Below are positions 12,301 to 19,295 of a stretch of 21,222 nt of DNA, piece by piece. The stretch's first letter is position 1. The number at the start of each line of letters is the position of its first letter. Origin of the DNA: Phycisphaerales bacterium UBA2396 (GTDB lineage: Bacteria > Planctomycetota > Phycisphaerae > Phycisphaerales > UBA1924); assembly GCA_002343325.1 (NCBI GenBank), contig DDSG01000119.1, forward strand, positions 1-21,222, given 5' to 3'. Both the position numbers and the translations under genes were made by a program. Below the pieces are notes generated by a model. The model saw only the letters and a list, made by a program, of their open reading frames with translations. It was not told the origin of the DNA and made no database searches.

Positions 12301-13102
12301 GCGTCTCGTTGCTGACGGGGGTCGTGTCGAGGCTGCCGCTGAAGACCATCATGGGACCGGCGATGTCGGCCCAACTGTTCTTGTCGAACATGCGCTTCTC
12401 GAGACCCTGGCCCGAGATGAGGATCGCCGCCTTGATGCGCGGGTCGGCGTAGGACCGGGCGCGACCGAGCCCGCCGGCCCGGGCCTTGGCGCCGTAGGCG
12501 AGCTGGGTCGTCATGGCGCCGGCGGAGTGACCGGACATGCCGACCTTGTCCTTGTCGATCCTGCTCTTTCCAGACTCGTCCCTGAGCCCCTCGACCTTGC
12601 CGGCGATCTCGTCGAGTTGATCGAGGGTGAAGGTCATGTCAGCGAGGCGATCGGTGAGCCTGACATTGCCGACGACGTCCTGCGGGCTCTCGATGCGGGG
12701 CAGCCCCTTCTCGCGTCGTTCCTGGACGGAATCGGAGTGTGTGGGGTGGATGACGACGTAGCCGTGGGAGGCCCAGTGGGCCGAGAGCGTGGCGAAGGCG
12801 TCTTTGGAGCCGCCCGCGCCGTGAGAGGAGATGATGACGGGCCATGGGCCGCTGCCCGCTTCTTTCGAGGGCTTGGGCGCACGAACCCGGATGTTCAGGT
12901 CCTTCTTGCGCGATTCGTCGCGGAGTGTGATCGTGGCGACGTCGCGCACGTCGAAGGGGCCCTTCTCGGGCTTGTAGGCTTTGGGGGCTTCCTTCGCCGG
13001 TGAGGCGGTCTGCGGCGGGGCGGCGTCGGTCTGCCTTGCGAGCAGATCCTGCGCCAAGCCGAACAACACCCAGAGCAGCACCACAAAGCGAAGCATTCGC
13101 AT
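12020..13102 (-). CDS. Secreted alpha/beta hydrolase (dienelactone/PAF-acetylhydrolase-like)
   Basis: This 360-residue exported esterase-like protein has a signal peptide (MRMLRFVVLLWVLFGLAQDLLA). The oxyanion region is SSHGAGG at 92-98. The nucleophile elbow is GHSAGA with Ser193. Asp259 (FSGSLDTTP) and His293 (EGATHGSY) complete the triad in the correct order. The fold resembles secreted PAF-acetylhydrolase/dienelactone-type enzymes and more distantly polyester hydrolases; the substrate cannot be read from sequence. An upstream in-frame start would add 13 residues (MSPGAGG...) before the signal peptide. The ATG at 13102 is preferred because GGAGGT lies five bases upstream and the signal peptide then begins at residue 1. 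A Pro/Lys/Ala-rich linker (about 28-48) separates signal and catalytic domain. The gene stands alone, convergent with ychF. Confidence 0.9.
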   Translation of the reverse strand: MRMLRFVVLLWVLFGLAQDLLARQTDAAPPQTASPAKEAPKAYKPEKGPFDVRDVATITLRDESRKKDLNIRVRAPKPSKEAGSGPWPVIISSHGAGGSKDAFATLSAHWASHGYVVIHPTHSDSVQERREKGLPRIESPQDVVGNVRLTDRLADMTFTLDQLDEIAGKVEGLRDESGKSRIDKDKVGMSGHSAGAMTTQLAYGAKARAGGLGRARSYADPRIKAAILISGQGLEKRMFDKNSWADIAGPMMVFSGSLDTTPVSNETPESRTHPYVYAKPGNKYLVFIEGATHGSYQGKGGERFLREEPTTDPELIGAIVSSATTAFWDAHLKKQPEAGAYLKSDGLKKMAPGKVRYETK

Positions 13103-13211
13103 ATCGCACCTCCACGGGAGCCCACCTGCCCCGGGGGACAACGCACCGGCTGGCCGTGCATTTCGCGGGAGCGGTCCGGGAGACCGGAAGGACGCGAAAA
13201 GAGGCCCCAGA

Positions 13212-13898
13212 TCAGCGCGGTGTCATGCGCAAGAACTGATATGGGCCCTTGGTGGAGCCCCAGACCTGTTCGCCGTTCTTATCGAACCCTCGGTCGAGGG
13301 TGAGGAGACCTTCGGGGGTGATGGTGACCTCGCTGGTGGCGTAGGAGGCGCCGCGGAGGTCGCTGGCGCAGCCGTTGCCGACGGTGCCGCCCTTGTATTC
13401 GATCTCGGAGATGCGTTGAAGGACGACGGCGCACCCGTCGAGGAGGGCGAGTTCCTTGGGGGAGAGATCGCGGAGGAGTTCGGGGCGTTTCCAGGCGCCG
13501 GCGAAGCGGAGAGCCTCGCCCGGGAGGGTGAAGACTTCGCTGACGATGAGCCCGTTGGGCTGAACGATGAGGCGGTAGACGCGCTGGCGGTACGGGCGGT
13601 CGGGGCGGGAGGCCATCGCCTGCTCGACGTAGAACCACTGGCCGTCGGTTCGTTCGCTCCAGATGCGGGCCATGTGGAGGTTGATCTCGAGGAAGTCCGG
13701 GTCGAGGACGGACTGCTCGGCGGAGGTGAATGAGCCGGTCATCCAGTCGGCGACGCGTTCAAGCTCGGAGACTCGCTCCTGGGCCGCCTGCATTTGCTGG
13801 CGTTCTTCGGGGGTGGTGGTCCGCGGGATGACGATGGCGCCGCAGGAGGCGAGCGAGAGGGCCAGGGGAGCGGCGGCGAGAGCGAGGGCACGGTTCAT
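13212..13898 (-). CDS. CpeT/CpcT-family lipoprotein (chromophore-lyase-like fold)
   Basis: This 228-residue protein has a lipoprotein signal (MNRALALAAAPLALSLASCG; lipobox LASC, Cys19), so it is probably anchored to a membrane. After a short coiled-coil-like segment (ERQQMQAAQERVSELERVADW) it carries CpeT/CpcT family blocks: DWMTGSFTSAEQS, ARIWSERTDGQWFYVEQAMA, YRQRVYRL, GCAVVL, LRGASYATSEVTI, DRGFDKNGEQVWGS and GPYQFLR. In cyanobacteria CpcT/CpeT attach bilins to phycobiliproteins. Members in non-photosynthetic bacteria are common enough but have no assigned role, and no phycobiliprotein or bilin gene is seen here. The beta-barrel fold may bind another small hydrophobic ligand (inference). 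A GGAG sequence precedes the ATG. The 44-bp gap to the subtilase upstream contains its own TACCAT hexamer, so it need not be cotranscribed with the subtilase. Confidence 0.88.
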   Translation of the reverse strand: MNRALALAAAPLALSLASCGAIVIPRTTTPEERQQMQAAQERVSELERVADWMTGSFTSAEQSVLDPDFLEINLHMARIWSERTDGQWFYVEQAMASRPDRPYRQRVYRLIVQPNGLIVSEVFTLPGEALRFAGAWKRPELLRDLSPKELALLDGCAVVLQRISEIEYKGGTVGNGCASDLRGASYATSEVTITPEGLLTLDRGFDKNGEQVWGSTKGPYQFLRMTPR

Positions 13899-13923
13899 CG
13901 GCGTTCTCCGGATATGCGGCCGG

Positions 13924-13929
13924 ATGGTA
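13924..13929 (-). promoter_or_regulatory. Candidate -10 element (TACCAT) of the CpeT/CpcT-like gene
   Basis: On the minus strand TACCAT lies 25 bases before the ATG at 13898, inside the gap after the subtilase stop. This would give a leader of about 18 nt with the ribosome-binding sequence GGAG. The hexamer is identical to those before ychF and the alcohol dehydrogenase, but the longer spacing means a conventional leadered mRNA here. Confidence 0.35.
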
Positions 13930-13942
13930 GCCGAGAGGGCCT

Positions 13943-15331
13943 TTAGCGGTCGAACCCGACGAACAGGGCGACGAAGTTGGAGTAATCCATGTAATCGACG
14001 AAGTTGTCGGCATTGACGTCGGCGAGATCCGAACCGCTCTCGAAGGCGTTGATGAAAGCGTCATAGTCGAAGAAATCGATGAAGCCGTCACGGTTGAAGT
14101 CGACGCGGCTGGCGAGGCGAACGGCCCCGGCGGCGTCGACGATCCCGAAGCCGGTCGTGTTGTCTCGGCCTGGGGTGCCGATGTCCTCTGCGGAGAGTTC
14201 GAGGGCTCGGAGGATCTGGAACGGGGAGAGCGAAGGGTCCATGGACCAGGCGAGGGCGGCAACGCCGGCGACCTGGGGGCCGGCGAAGCTGTTGCCGCTG
14301 TAGAAGGTGTAGAACCCCCCGCGGCTTGGGGCGTAGATCCCCGTGGCGGGGGCGGCGAAATCGACACCGACGCCGAAGCTGGATCCCGAGTTGAGTTCGC
14401 CGGACATCTGCGTGCCCGAGACGACGATGACGTCGGGCCAGTCGAAGGAGTATTCGACGCCGGCGTTGTCCATGGGCCAGACGAGCAGGGCGTTGTTTCG
14501 CCTGACCCATTCGCCGGTGGACTGAACGACGGAGGCCTGAACGCCGGCATAACCGACGCTGACAACGCGGGCGCGGTTTCGCACGGCCCAGACGATGCCG
14601 TCGATGATGTCGCTCATGAACGCGGAGCCGTTGGCACTATCGGAGACGCGCACGGGCATGATGGAGAGGGTCCAACCGACTCCGACGCCACCGACGGAAT
14701 TGTTGCCGGTGGCGGCGGCGATGCCGGCGGTGGCGGTGCCGTGACCGTTGAGATCATCGACGGGCGCGCCCGAGGCTTGCGAGACCCTTCGGACGGCGTT
14801 GTACCCGGGGACGAGATTCGAGGCGAGGTCGGGGTGCGAGCGGTCGACGCCCGTGTCGACAAAGGCGCAGATGACCGAGCCGCCGACGGTGAAAGGCCAG
14901 ATGGTGTCGCAGCGGATGCGGCGGAGGTGCCACTGGCGGTCGTAGTACGGGTCGTTCGGCGTGCCGCAGGTTTGAAGGAGCCAATCGGGTTCGATGAGGC
15001 GGTAGTCGCCGGTTCGCCGCAGTTGATCGGCAAGATCGTGATGCGTGTCTTGGGCGTGGACGACCCAGAGATCAAGTTCGGGGACGCGCTTCTCGCCGAG
15101 CGACCTGATGCGATCGATCGCCTGCCAGCGGCGGATGCGGGCGGCTTCCAGCGGCATGCCCGCGGCGGCAAAGTGATCCGTGTGGTGCGGGATGACGAGC
15201 AGGCGGCCGGTGAGGGCGATGGGCATCGACTTGGCCTGTGGCGGCTCGGGCCGAGCGATCGCCGCGGGCAGCGCGCACAGGGCGAACGCAGCCACGCATG
15301 TGGTTGTCGAGAGAAGCCCGATTGGGTTCAT
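13943..15331 (-). CDS. Secreted subtilisin-like serine protease (S8) with dockerin-like C-terminal tail
   Basis: This 462-residue exported protease has a signal peptide (LLSTTTCVAAFALCALPAAIA). A propeptide-like region (about 38-120) ends in RLIEPDWLLQ, as in subtilase inhibitor propeptides. The triad is Asp159 (AFVDTGVDRSHPDL), His197 (LNGHGTATAGI) and Ser348 (YSGNSFAGPQVAG), with oxyanion Asn289. The Ser motif is divergent: GNSFAGP replaces the usual GTSMAxP. Residues 409-462 are two EF-hand-like loops (VDFNRDGFIDFFDYDAFINAF and DVNADNFVDYMDYSNFVALF) matching the tail of the C39-like protein at 8915-10837. The protein probably acts outside the cytoplasm; the tail may bind calcium and direct attachment or export (inference). 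The ATG at 15331 begins the signal peptide and has only a weak GAGAG upstream. Confidence 0.93.
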   Translation of the reverse strand: MNPIGLLSTTTCVAAFALCALPAAIARPEPPQAKSMPIALTGRLLVIPHHTDHFAAAGMPLEAARIRRWQAIDRIRSLGEKRVPELDLWVVHAQDTHHDLADQLRRTGDYRLIEPDWLLQTCGTPNDPYYDRQWHLRRIRCDTIWPFTVGGSVICAFVDTGVDRSHPDLASNLVPGYNAVRRVSQASGAPVDDLNGHGTATAGIAAATGNNSVGGVGVGWTLSIMPVRVSDSANGSAFMSDIIDGIVWAVRNRARVVSVGYAGVQASVVQSTGEWVRRNNALLVWPMDNAGVEYSFDWPDVIVVSGTQMSGELNSGSSFGVGVDFAAPATGIYAPSRGGFYTFYSGNSFAGPQVAGVAALAWSMDPSLSPFQILRALELSAEDIGTPGRDNTTGFGIVDAAGAVRLASRVDFNRDGFIDFFDYDAFINAFESGSDLADVNADNFVDYMDYSNFVALFVGFDR

Positions 15332-15473
15332 TGTCTCTCAGTACCTCGGTGCGTCGAAGAGATCGCAGACGCACAATCATGAGCATATCGGCCGATCGTG
15401 CGATTGACCAAGAGAAAGATCGGAGGGCCAAGGCAAGGGGAAATGCGGGGATCAAGTGATGGGCGGAGTGGAG

Positions 15474-15502
15474 ATGACGACGCGAAAGTGCCGACGTATA
15501 CT
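15474..15502 (+). promoter_or_regulatory. Promoter of tRNA-Ile
   Basis: ATGACG (15474-15479) and TATACT (15497-15502) are separated by 17 bases and lie 35 bp before the tRNA. Four of six -35 positions and five of six -10 positions match the sigma-70 consensus. This is the clearest housekeeping promoter in the window. The rest of 15332-15536 shows no gene; it also serves as the upstream region of the divergent subtilase. Confidence 0.55.
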
Positions 15503-15536
15503 CGCCTCCCACCCGCGAGGGCGGGATTGACATCCC

Positions 15537-15610
15537 GGGCTTGTAGCTCAGTTGGCTAGAGCGCACCCCTGATAAGGGTGAGGTCGGCAGTTCGAGTCTG
15601 CCCAGGCCCA
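15537..15610 (+). tRNA. tRNA-Ile (anticodon GAU)
   Basis: This is a complete 74-nt cloverleaf. The acceptor stem is GGGCTTG paired with CAGGCCC (one G-U pair), the D arm is GCTCAGTTGGCTAGAGC, and the anticodon arm is CACCC-CTGATAA-GGGTG with GAT at 34-36. A T arm with TTCGAGT follows, and the discriminator is A. The CCA end is not encoded. In many bacteria tRNA-Ile(GAU) lies in the 16S-23S spacer; here it stands alone with its own promoter, between a subtilase gene and hpf. Confidence 0.97.
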
Positions 15611-15616
15611 TTGTTC

Positions 15617-15667
15617 GGACGCTCAGGGGCGTCCTTCGGTACACGGGGCGTCCTCTTTGGGCGCCCC
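15617..15667 (+). terminator. Two tandem GC hairpins after tRNA-Ile (possible terminator)
   Basis: GGACGC-TCAGGG-GCGTCC (15617-15634) and GGGGCG...CGCCCC (15645-15650 with 15662-15667) form two short stems directly after the tRNA. The second is followed by GCATTCTTT, so the U-tract is poor. They could end the tRNA transcript or give a processing site. The remaining sequence to 15843 is G-rich without a credible gene; TAGAAT at 15732-15737 is a possible -10 element for hpf, with no matching -35. Confidence 0.4.
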
Positions 15668-15843
15668 GCATTCTTTGGTGGGTGGGTGGGGCCGGGTTGC
15701 TTGGTTGGGGGAAGCCCGGCGGCACGGCCGGTAGAATGCGGACCGGGCATCTTTTGGACGCGGATGGGGCTTGGGAGCGTGGGTGCTTGGGTTGGCGGGT
15801 GGGGTCAGGAAGCGGGCGGGTGGAGCGGTTTGAAGGAGCGAAC

Positions 15844-16155
15844 ATGCGGATTGACGTCGTGGGTCGGAACTTGGAGATCACCCCCGCCATCCGGCAGCAC
15901 GCCGAGAGCAAGTGCGAGAAGCTGCTCAAGTACTTTGATCGGATCCAGCAGATCGTGGTGACGGCGTCGAAGGTTGACCATCAGACGCACGGGACGTTCT
16001 CGGTGGAGCTTCGGATCGACGTGGAGAAGCACGACGACTTTGTGGTTCACACGACGGGTGAGGATCTGTACGCGGTGATCGACGAGGCATGCCACAAGGG
16101 CGAGAGGCAGGTTCGGGACCACAAGGAACGAACCAAGCCGGGTCACCACCGGTGA
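15844..16155 (+). CDS. hpf: Ribosome hibernation-promoting factor, short form (HPF/YfiA family)
   Basis: This 103-residue cytoplasmic protein is predicted to bind the decoding centre of idle 30S/70S ribosomes and block translation in stationary phase. The family core is present from end to end: MRIDVVGRNLEITPAIRQHA, the helix KCEKLLKYFDRIQQIVV, strands with VELRIDVEKHDDFVVHTTGEDLYAVIDEA, and a basic C-terminal helix KGERQVRDHKERTKP. It has the short-form length and lacks the C-terminal dimerisation domain of long HPF, so 100S formation would need another factor or not occur. AAGGAG precedes the ATG at 15844. It heads a plus-strand unit with ptsN (19 bp downstream) and ptsH, the same association seen around rpoN in proteobacteria. 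Confidence 0.93.
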   Translation: MRIDVVGRNLEITPAIRQHAESKCEKLLKYFDRIQQIVVTASKVDHQTHGTFSVELRIDVEKHDDFVVHTTGEDLYAVIDEACHKGERQVRDHKERTKPGHHR

Positions 16156-16174
16156 CCGCCTCTGGAGCCCAGTC

Positions 16175-16651
16175 ATGAAGAAGCTGACGGAGATCGTGGA
16201 GCGGGGCGCGGTGGTGGCACCCGTGCAGGCTGCGGAGCGGGACGGGATCATCACGGAGCTGCTGGACTCGCTGATCGCGGCGGGGGCTGCGGACGCGGGG
16301 ATCCGGCAGGAGTTGCTGCTGCGGGTGCTTGAACGTGAGCGGAAGGGCTCGACGGGGTTCGGGCGCGGGGTGGCGGTGCCTCACGTGAAGCACCGGTCGA
16401 TCACACGGATTCGGGCGGCGGTCGGGCTGGCGCCTCGCGGGATCGACTTTTCGGCGCTGGATCGGCAGCCGGTGTACAGCGTGATTTTGCTGTTGTCGCC
16501 GGAGGATCAGCCCGAGGAGCATCTGCAGGCGATGGAAGTGATCTTCAAGAACCTGAGCAAGGACACGTTCCGAAGGATGCTGAGGCAGTCGGGGACGTCG
16601 CAGGAGGTGTGGGACCTTCTGACGGAAGCGGACGGGCAGCACCTGGTGTGA
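16175..16651 (+). CDS. ptsN: PTS EIIA-type (nitrogen-regulatory) protein PtsN
   Basis: This 158-residue cytoplasmic phosphocarrier of the PTS EIIA mannitol/fructose/Ntr family accepts phosphate from HPr/NPr. The phosphorylated histidine is His70 in STGFGRGVAVPHVKH, the most conserved block of the family. The hydrophobic strand YSVILLLSPEDQPEEHLQAM and the helix IFKNLSKDTFRRMLRQ follow as expected. No EIIB or EIIC transporter domain is attached or encoded nearby, which favours a regulatory role over sugar uptake. The start ATG at 16175 follows TGGAG. It lies between hpf and an HPr gene, an arrangement matching the nitrogen PTS. Confidence 0.9.
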   Translation: MKKLTEIVERGAVVAPVQAAERDGIITELLDSLIAAGAADAGIRQELLLRVLERERKGSTGFGRGVAVPHVKHRSITRIRAAVGLAPRGIDFSALDRQPVYSVILLLSPEDQPEEHLQAMEVIFKNLSKDTFRRMLRQSGTSQEVWDLLTEADGQHLV

Positions 16652-16690
16652 GACGGTCGGATTGAGGCACGAGAAAGTCGGGGACGAACG

Positions 16691-16966
16691 GTGAGCGAGC
16701 GGGCCATCGCCAAGGCGACGATCGTGAACAAGCTGGGGCTGCACGCCCGGCCGGCGATGGTGTTTGTCGATCTTGCGAGCACCTTCCAGAGCGAGGTGAA
16801 GGTGAGCAAGGACGACTACGAGGTGGACGGGAAGAGCATCATGATGATGATGATGCTTGCGGCGGGGAAGGGGTCGGAGCTTTCGATCGTGGCCGAGGGC
16901 CCGGACGCCGAGCAGGCGGTGGCGGCGCTCAAGAAGCTGGTCGATTCGGGGTTCGACGAGGACTGA
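16691..16966 (+). CDS. ptsH: HPr/NPr-type phosphocarrier protein
   Basis: This 91-residue cytoplasmic phosphocarrier begins with GTG at 16691 (GGGGA lies upstream, and no ATG gives a complete first strand). The phospho-acceptor is His18 in NKLGLHARPA. The regulatory Ser is Ser49 in VDGKSI, the position phosphorylated by HPr kinase where that enzyme exists. The following helix begins with five consecutive methionines encoded by five tandem ATG codons, where most HPr proteins have mixed residues such as MGVMML. The C-terminal helix EQAVAALKKLVDS is normal. Enzyme I (ptsI) is not in the window. The company of hpf and ptsN suggests NPr-like regulatory function. The gene is 39 bp after ptsN, probably in the same transcript, and is followed by a hairpin terminator. 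Confidence 0.92.
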   Translation: MSERAIAKATIVNKLGLHARPAMVFVDLASTFQSEVKVSKDDYEVDGKSIMMMMMLAAGKGSELSIVAEGPDAEQAVAALKKLVDSGFDED

Positions 16967-17019
16967 TCGTCGAGACGGAACCGAGAGCGCGGGCTGAGAT
17001 CAGGACAATCGGAAGCAAG

Positions 17020-17049
17020 AAGGCCGCCCCCGGTGAAGGGAGCGGCCTT
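17020..17049. terminator. Hairpin between convergent ptsH and OmpA-like gene (bidirectional terminator)
   Basis: AAGGCCGC (17020-17027) pairs with GCGGCCTT (17042-17049), with a further CCC/GGG inside, giving a stable GC hairpin in the 115-bp gap between two convergent genes. On the minus strand it is followed by CTTGCTTCC, a slightly better T-tract than the plus-strand side. It could end transcription in both directions. Confidence 0.65.
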
Positions 17050-17081
17050 GAGATGCCATTCGAGATGATCGCGGATCGGGC

Positions 17082-17678
17082 TCAGTCGACGACGAGCTCG
17101 ACGCGGCGGCTGGGGGCGCGGCCGTTGCGGGAGACGGCGCCGTAGCCGACGGACTCGACGCTGGAGAAGCCGCGCGAGGTGAGGTACTTGCGGACGGAGT
17201 CGGCGCGGGCCTGAGCGAGGGCCTCGTTGCTGGGCCACTTGGACTTGGTGATGGGCGTGGAGTCGGAGTAGCCCTCGACGAGGATGGAGGAGGACTTGCT
17301 GATGTTGCGCACCGCGTTGTCGATGGCCTTCTTGGCGTTGGCGGAGAGCACGTCGGAGCCGGAGGCGAAGAGGGTGGTGCCGAGATCGATGCGGCGGCCC
17401 TCGGAGCGTGCGGCGGGGGTGCGCGTGCGCGGGGCGCTGTCGTCCATCACAGGCTGGGGCGGGGGCGCGGTCTTGATGGTCTGGACCTGCGTGGAGAGGG
17501 AACCGACGTTGGTTTCGAGAGCGGCGATACGACCTTCCATGTCGCCTTGGCGTGCGCGCAGTTCCTTGTTCTCGTCCTGGAGGGAGACCTCCTGCTTGGA
17601 CGGGCCGCAAGCGCCCAACAGCGCGGTGCAGCACAGAACCGCGGCCAGACCGAACAAACGCTTCCTCAATCCTTGCAT
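17082..17678 (-). CDS. OmpA/Pal-like lipoprotein with coiled coil
   Basis: This 198-residue lipoprotein has a signal peptide ending in LLGAC (Cys24). A coiled-coil stretch (VSLQDENKELRARQGDMEGRIAALETNVGSLSTQVQTI broken only by composition) covers about residues 31-70, followed by a Pro/Arg linker. The C-terminal OmpA-like domain occupies about 95-198: LGTTLFASGSDVLSANAKKAID, ILVEGYSDSTPI, NEALAQARADSVRKYL, and GYGAVSRNGRAPSRRVELVV. Family members bind peptidoglycan through an Asp and Arg pair; SDSTP and the SRRVEL arginines fit. It probably anchors envelope to cell wall in the manner of Pal. GGAGGT six bases before the ATG supports the start. It lies 153 bp after the prepilin peptidase gene, a gap large enough for its own promoter. 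Confidence 0.9.
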   Translation of the reverse strand: MQGLRKRLFGLAAVLCCTALLGACGPSKQEVSLQDENKELRARQGDMEGRIAALETNVGSLSTQVQTIKTAPPPQPVMDDSAPRTRTPAARSEGRRIDLGTTLFASGSDVLSANAKKAIDNAVRNISKSSSILVEGYSDSTPITKSKWPSNEALAQARADSVRKYLTSRGFSSVESVGYGAVSRNGRAPSRRVELVVD

Positions 17679-17831
17679 GTCCTGACCTCCGACTCGCCTG
17701 GTGCGTGGTGTGTGGGCCGGGGTGTCGCGATCCTCACGACGAAGAGACCCGACCGCGCCCGAGTGTATCGGTCCGTTCGGGGGTTTTCCCGCAGCGGCAG
17801 ACGCGGAACACGGATTTTGCGTGTGCGCCGG

Positions 17832-19259
17832 TCAGGGGAGATTCCAGGGTGCCCAGGCGGGGGCGATCAGGTCGAAAAGGCGTTCGAGGGGGTGCTTGAG
17901 GAGGATGACCAGGAGTGTGCTGACGGCGAGAAAGGGGCCGTAGGGCATAGCCCGCGCGCTGACGCCGCGGGCGATCAGGCCGAGGGCCCACCAAAGGAGC
18001 CCGACGAAGGCGGCCCCGAAGAACGCGAGGGTGCTGTCGATCCAGCCCAGGCAGGCCCCGACGGCGGCCATGAGGTGGACGTCGCCGAGCCCCATGGCTT
18101 CCCGCCCGAAGAGGAGCGAGCCGAGGATCCGGACGGCCCAGACGACCCCGCCGCCGATGAGGTAGCCCAGAAGCACGCCGGCGAGCACATCGAGCCAGAG
18201 CGGCACGTCGTGGGCCGGGGAACCCGGAGAAATGGGCGTGGCGCCGGGGGTCCAGGGGCCGGCAAGACGGATGGCGAGCCACGAGCCGACAAACGCCAGG
18301 CCGATCGCCGGGGCAAGGAAGACAAGCTCCTTGAACATCTCACGCCGGGCGTGGGGATACTCGATCCAGAGGTCGGCCGGGGAGGAGTCGGTCGGCGGGG
18401 TTGCTTCTGCGCCTGTCGGAGCAACAGCGGCGGGTGGAGTGGCGGTCGCATCGCCCGCGGGGGGGGCTTGGATCGCGGAAGTCTCGGCCGCTTCCGCGCG
18501 GGCCTGGGCTTCCCACGCCTCGTAGTCGGCGAAGGAGCGACGGATCAACCCCTTTGACAGCAGGATGTTACCGATTCCGATGCCGACGATGCCACCGACG
18601 GCGGCCCCGACGGCTCCCCAGCCGATGGGGCCCGGGGTTGGGATGGCCCACGTCCATCCCGGTGCGTGGGCGAGTTGCCGGCCCGACCAGGAGAGCCACG
18701 CGGCCCAGCCGACGTGCCCGAGCAGGGCCACGACCGACGGAAACCAGACGAGCTGGAGTGGAATGGTGTAGGTCTTGGCGTCGACGATGAGCACGGCGGC
18801 GAGAGATCCCAGGAGGACCATCAGCACCACAAAGACCGGCCAGGAGGCGGAGAAACCCTGGGAAGCCCATTCAGGGCTGATCTTGGCCCAGTCGATCCCG
18901 AGGAACACGGCCGAGGAACTCGGGGGCCAGACCCACGGGAAGGGGACGCAGTACCAGAAGAAATAGACCACGACAAAGACGAGGGCGACGGCCGCCTCGA
19001 CGATCGGGTACTCGGGGGAGATGGATGCTTTGCAGAATCGGCACCGACCGCGGAGGAGAAGCCAGCCGAAGATGGGGATGTTCTCCCGCCAGGTGAGCAC
19101 GGTCTGGCAGCTTGGGCAGCGGCTGGGGGGTGTGACGACCGACAGCCCGAGAGGCAGGCGGTAGACCAGCACATTGACCAACGACCCGACGCACGCGCCG
19201 AAGGCGCCGGCGAAGATCAGTTGCACCAGAAGAAACCAGAACTCGATTCGATCCAGCAC
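17832..19259 (-). CDS. pilD: Prepilin peptidase / N-methyltransferase (A24A) with a large internal insertion
   Basis: This 475-residue inner-membrane aspartic protease cleaves and methylates type IV prepilins and type II secretion pseudopilins. The N-terminal part has the family hallmark GSLVNVLVYRLP and four zinc cysteines (Cys48, Cys51, Cys73, Cys76) as in bifunctional PilD, plus ENIPIFGWLLLRGRC. The catalytic aspartates are Asp160 (VDAKTYTIP) and Asp393 (GLGDVHLMAAVGACLG). Family members are usually 250-290 residues; here about 230 residues separate the aspartates. These hold two Gly-rich membrane segments, a cytosol-like Ala/Pro/Glu-rich stretch (about 245-310) and a further hydrophobic hairpin. 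The GTG start follows AAGGA nine bases upstream. It is 36 bp after xseB, so cotranscription with xseAB is likely though functionally unrelated. Confidence 0.93.
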   Translation of the reverse strand: MLDRIEFWFLLVQLIFAGAFGACVGSLVNVLVYRLPLGLSVVTPPSRCPSCQTVLTWRENIPIFGWLLLRGRCRFCKASISPEYPIVEAAVALVFVVVYFFWYCVPFPWVWPPSSSAVFLGIDWAKISPEWASQGFSASWPVFVVLMVLLGSLAAVLIVDAKTYTIPLQLVWFPSVVALLGHVGWAAWLSWSGRQLAHAPGWTWAIPTPGPIGWGAVGAAVGGIVGIGIGNILLSKGLIRRSFADYEAWEAQARAEAAETSAIQAPPAGDATATPPAAVAPTGAEATPPTDSSPADLWIEYPHARREMFKELVFLAPAIGLAFVGSWLAIRLAGPWTPGATPISPGSPAHDVPLWLDVLAGVLLGYLIGGGVVWAVRILGSLLFGREAMGLGDVHLMAAVGACLGWIDSTLAFFGAAFVGLLWWALGLIARGVSARAMPYGPFLAVSTLLVILLKHPLERLFDLIAPAWAPWNLP

Positions 19260-19295
19260 GCGAGCGGTCCTTGCTCGGCCCCGACGAGGGGTCCG

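Noticed and set aside
15682..15843. N-terminal extension of hpf
   Set aside because: The upstream codons are Gly/Trp/Arg-rich without family similarity. AAGGAG before the ATG at 15844 and the known HPF N-terminus fix the start.
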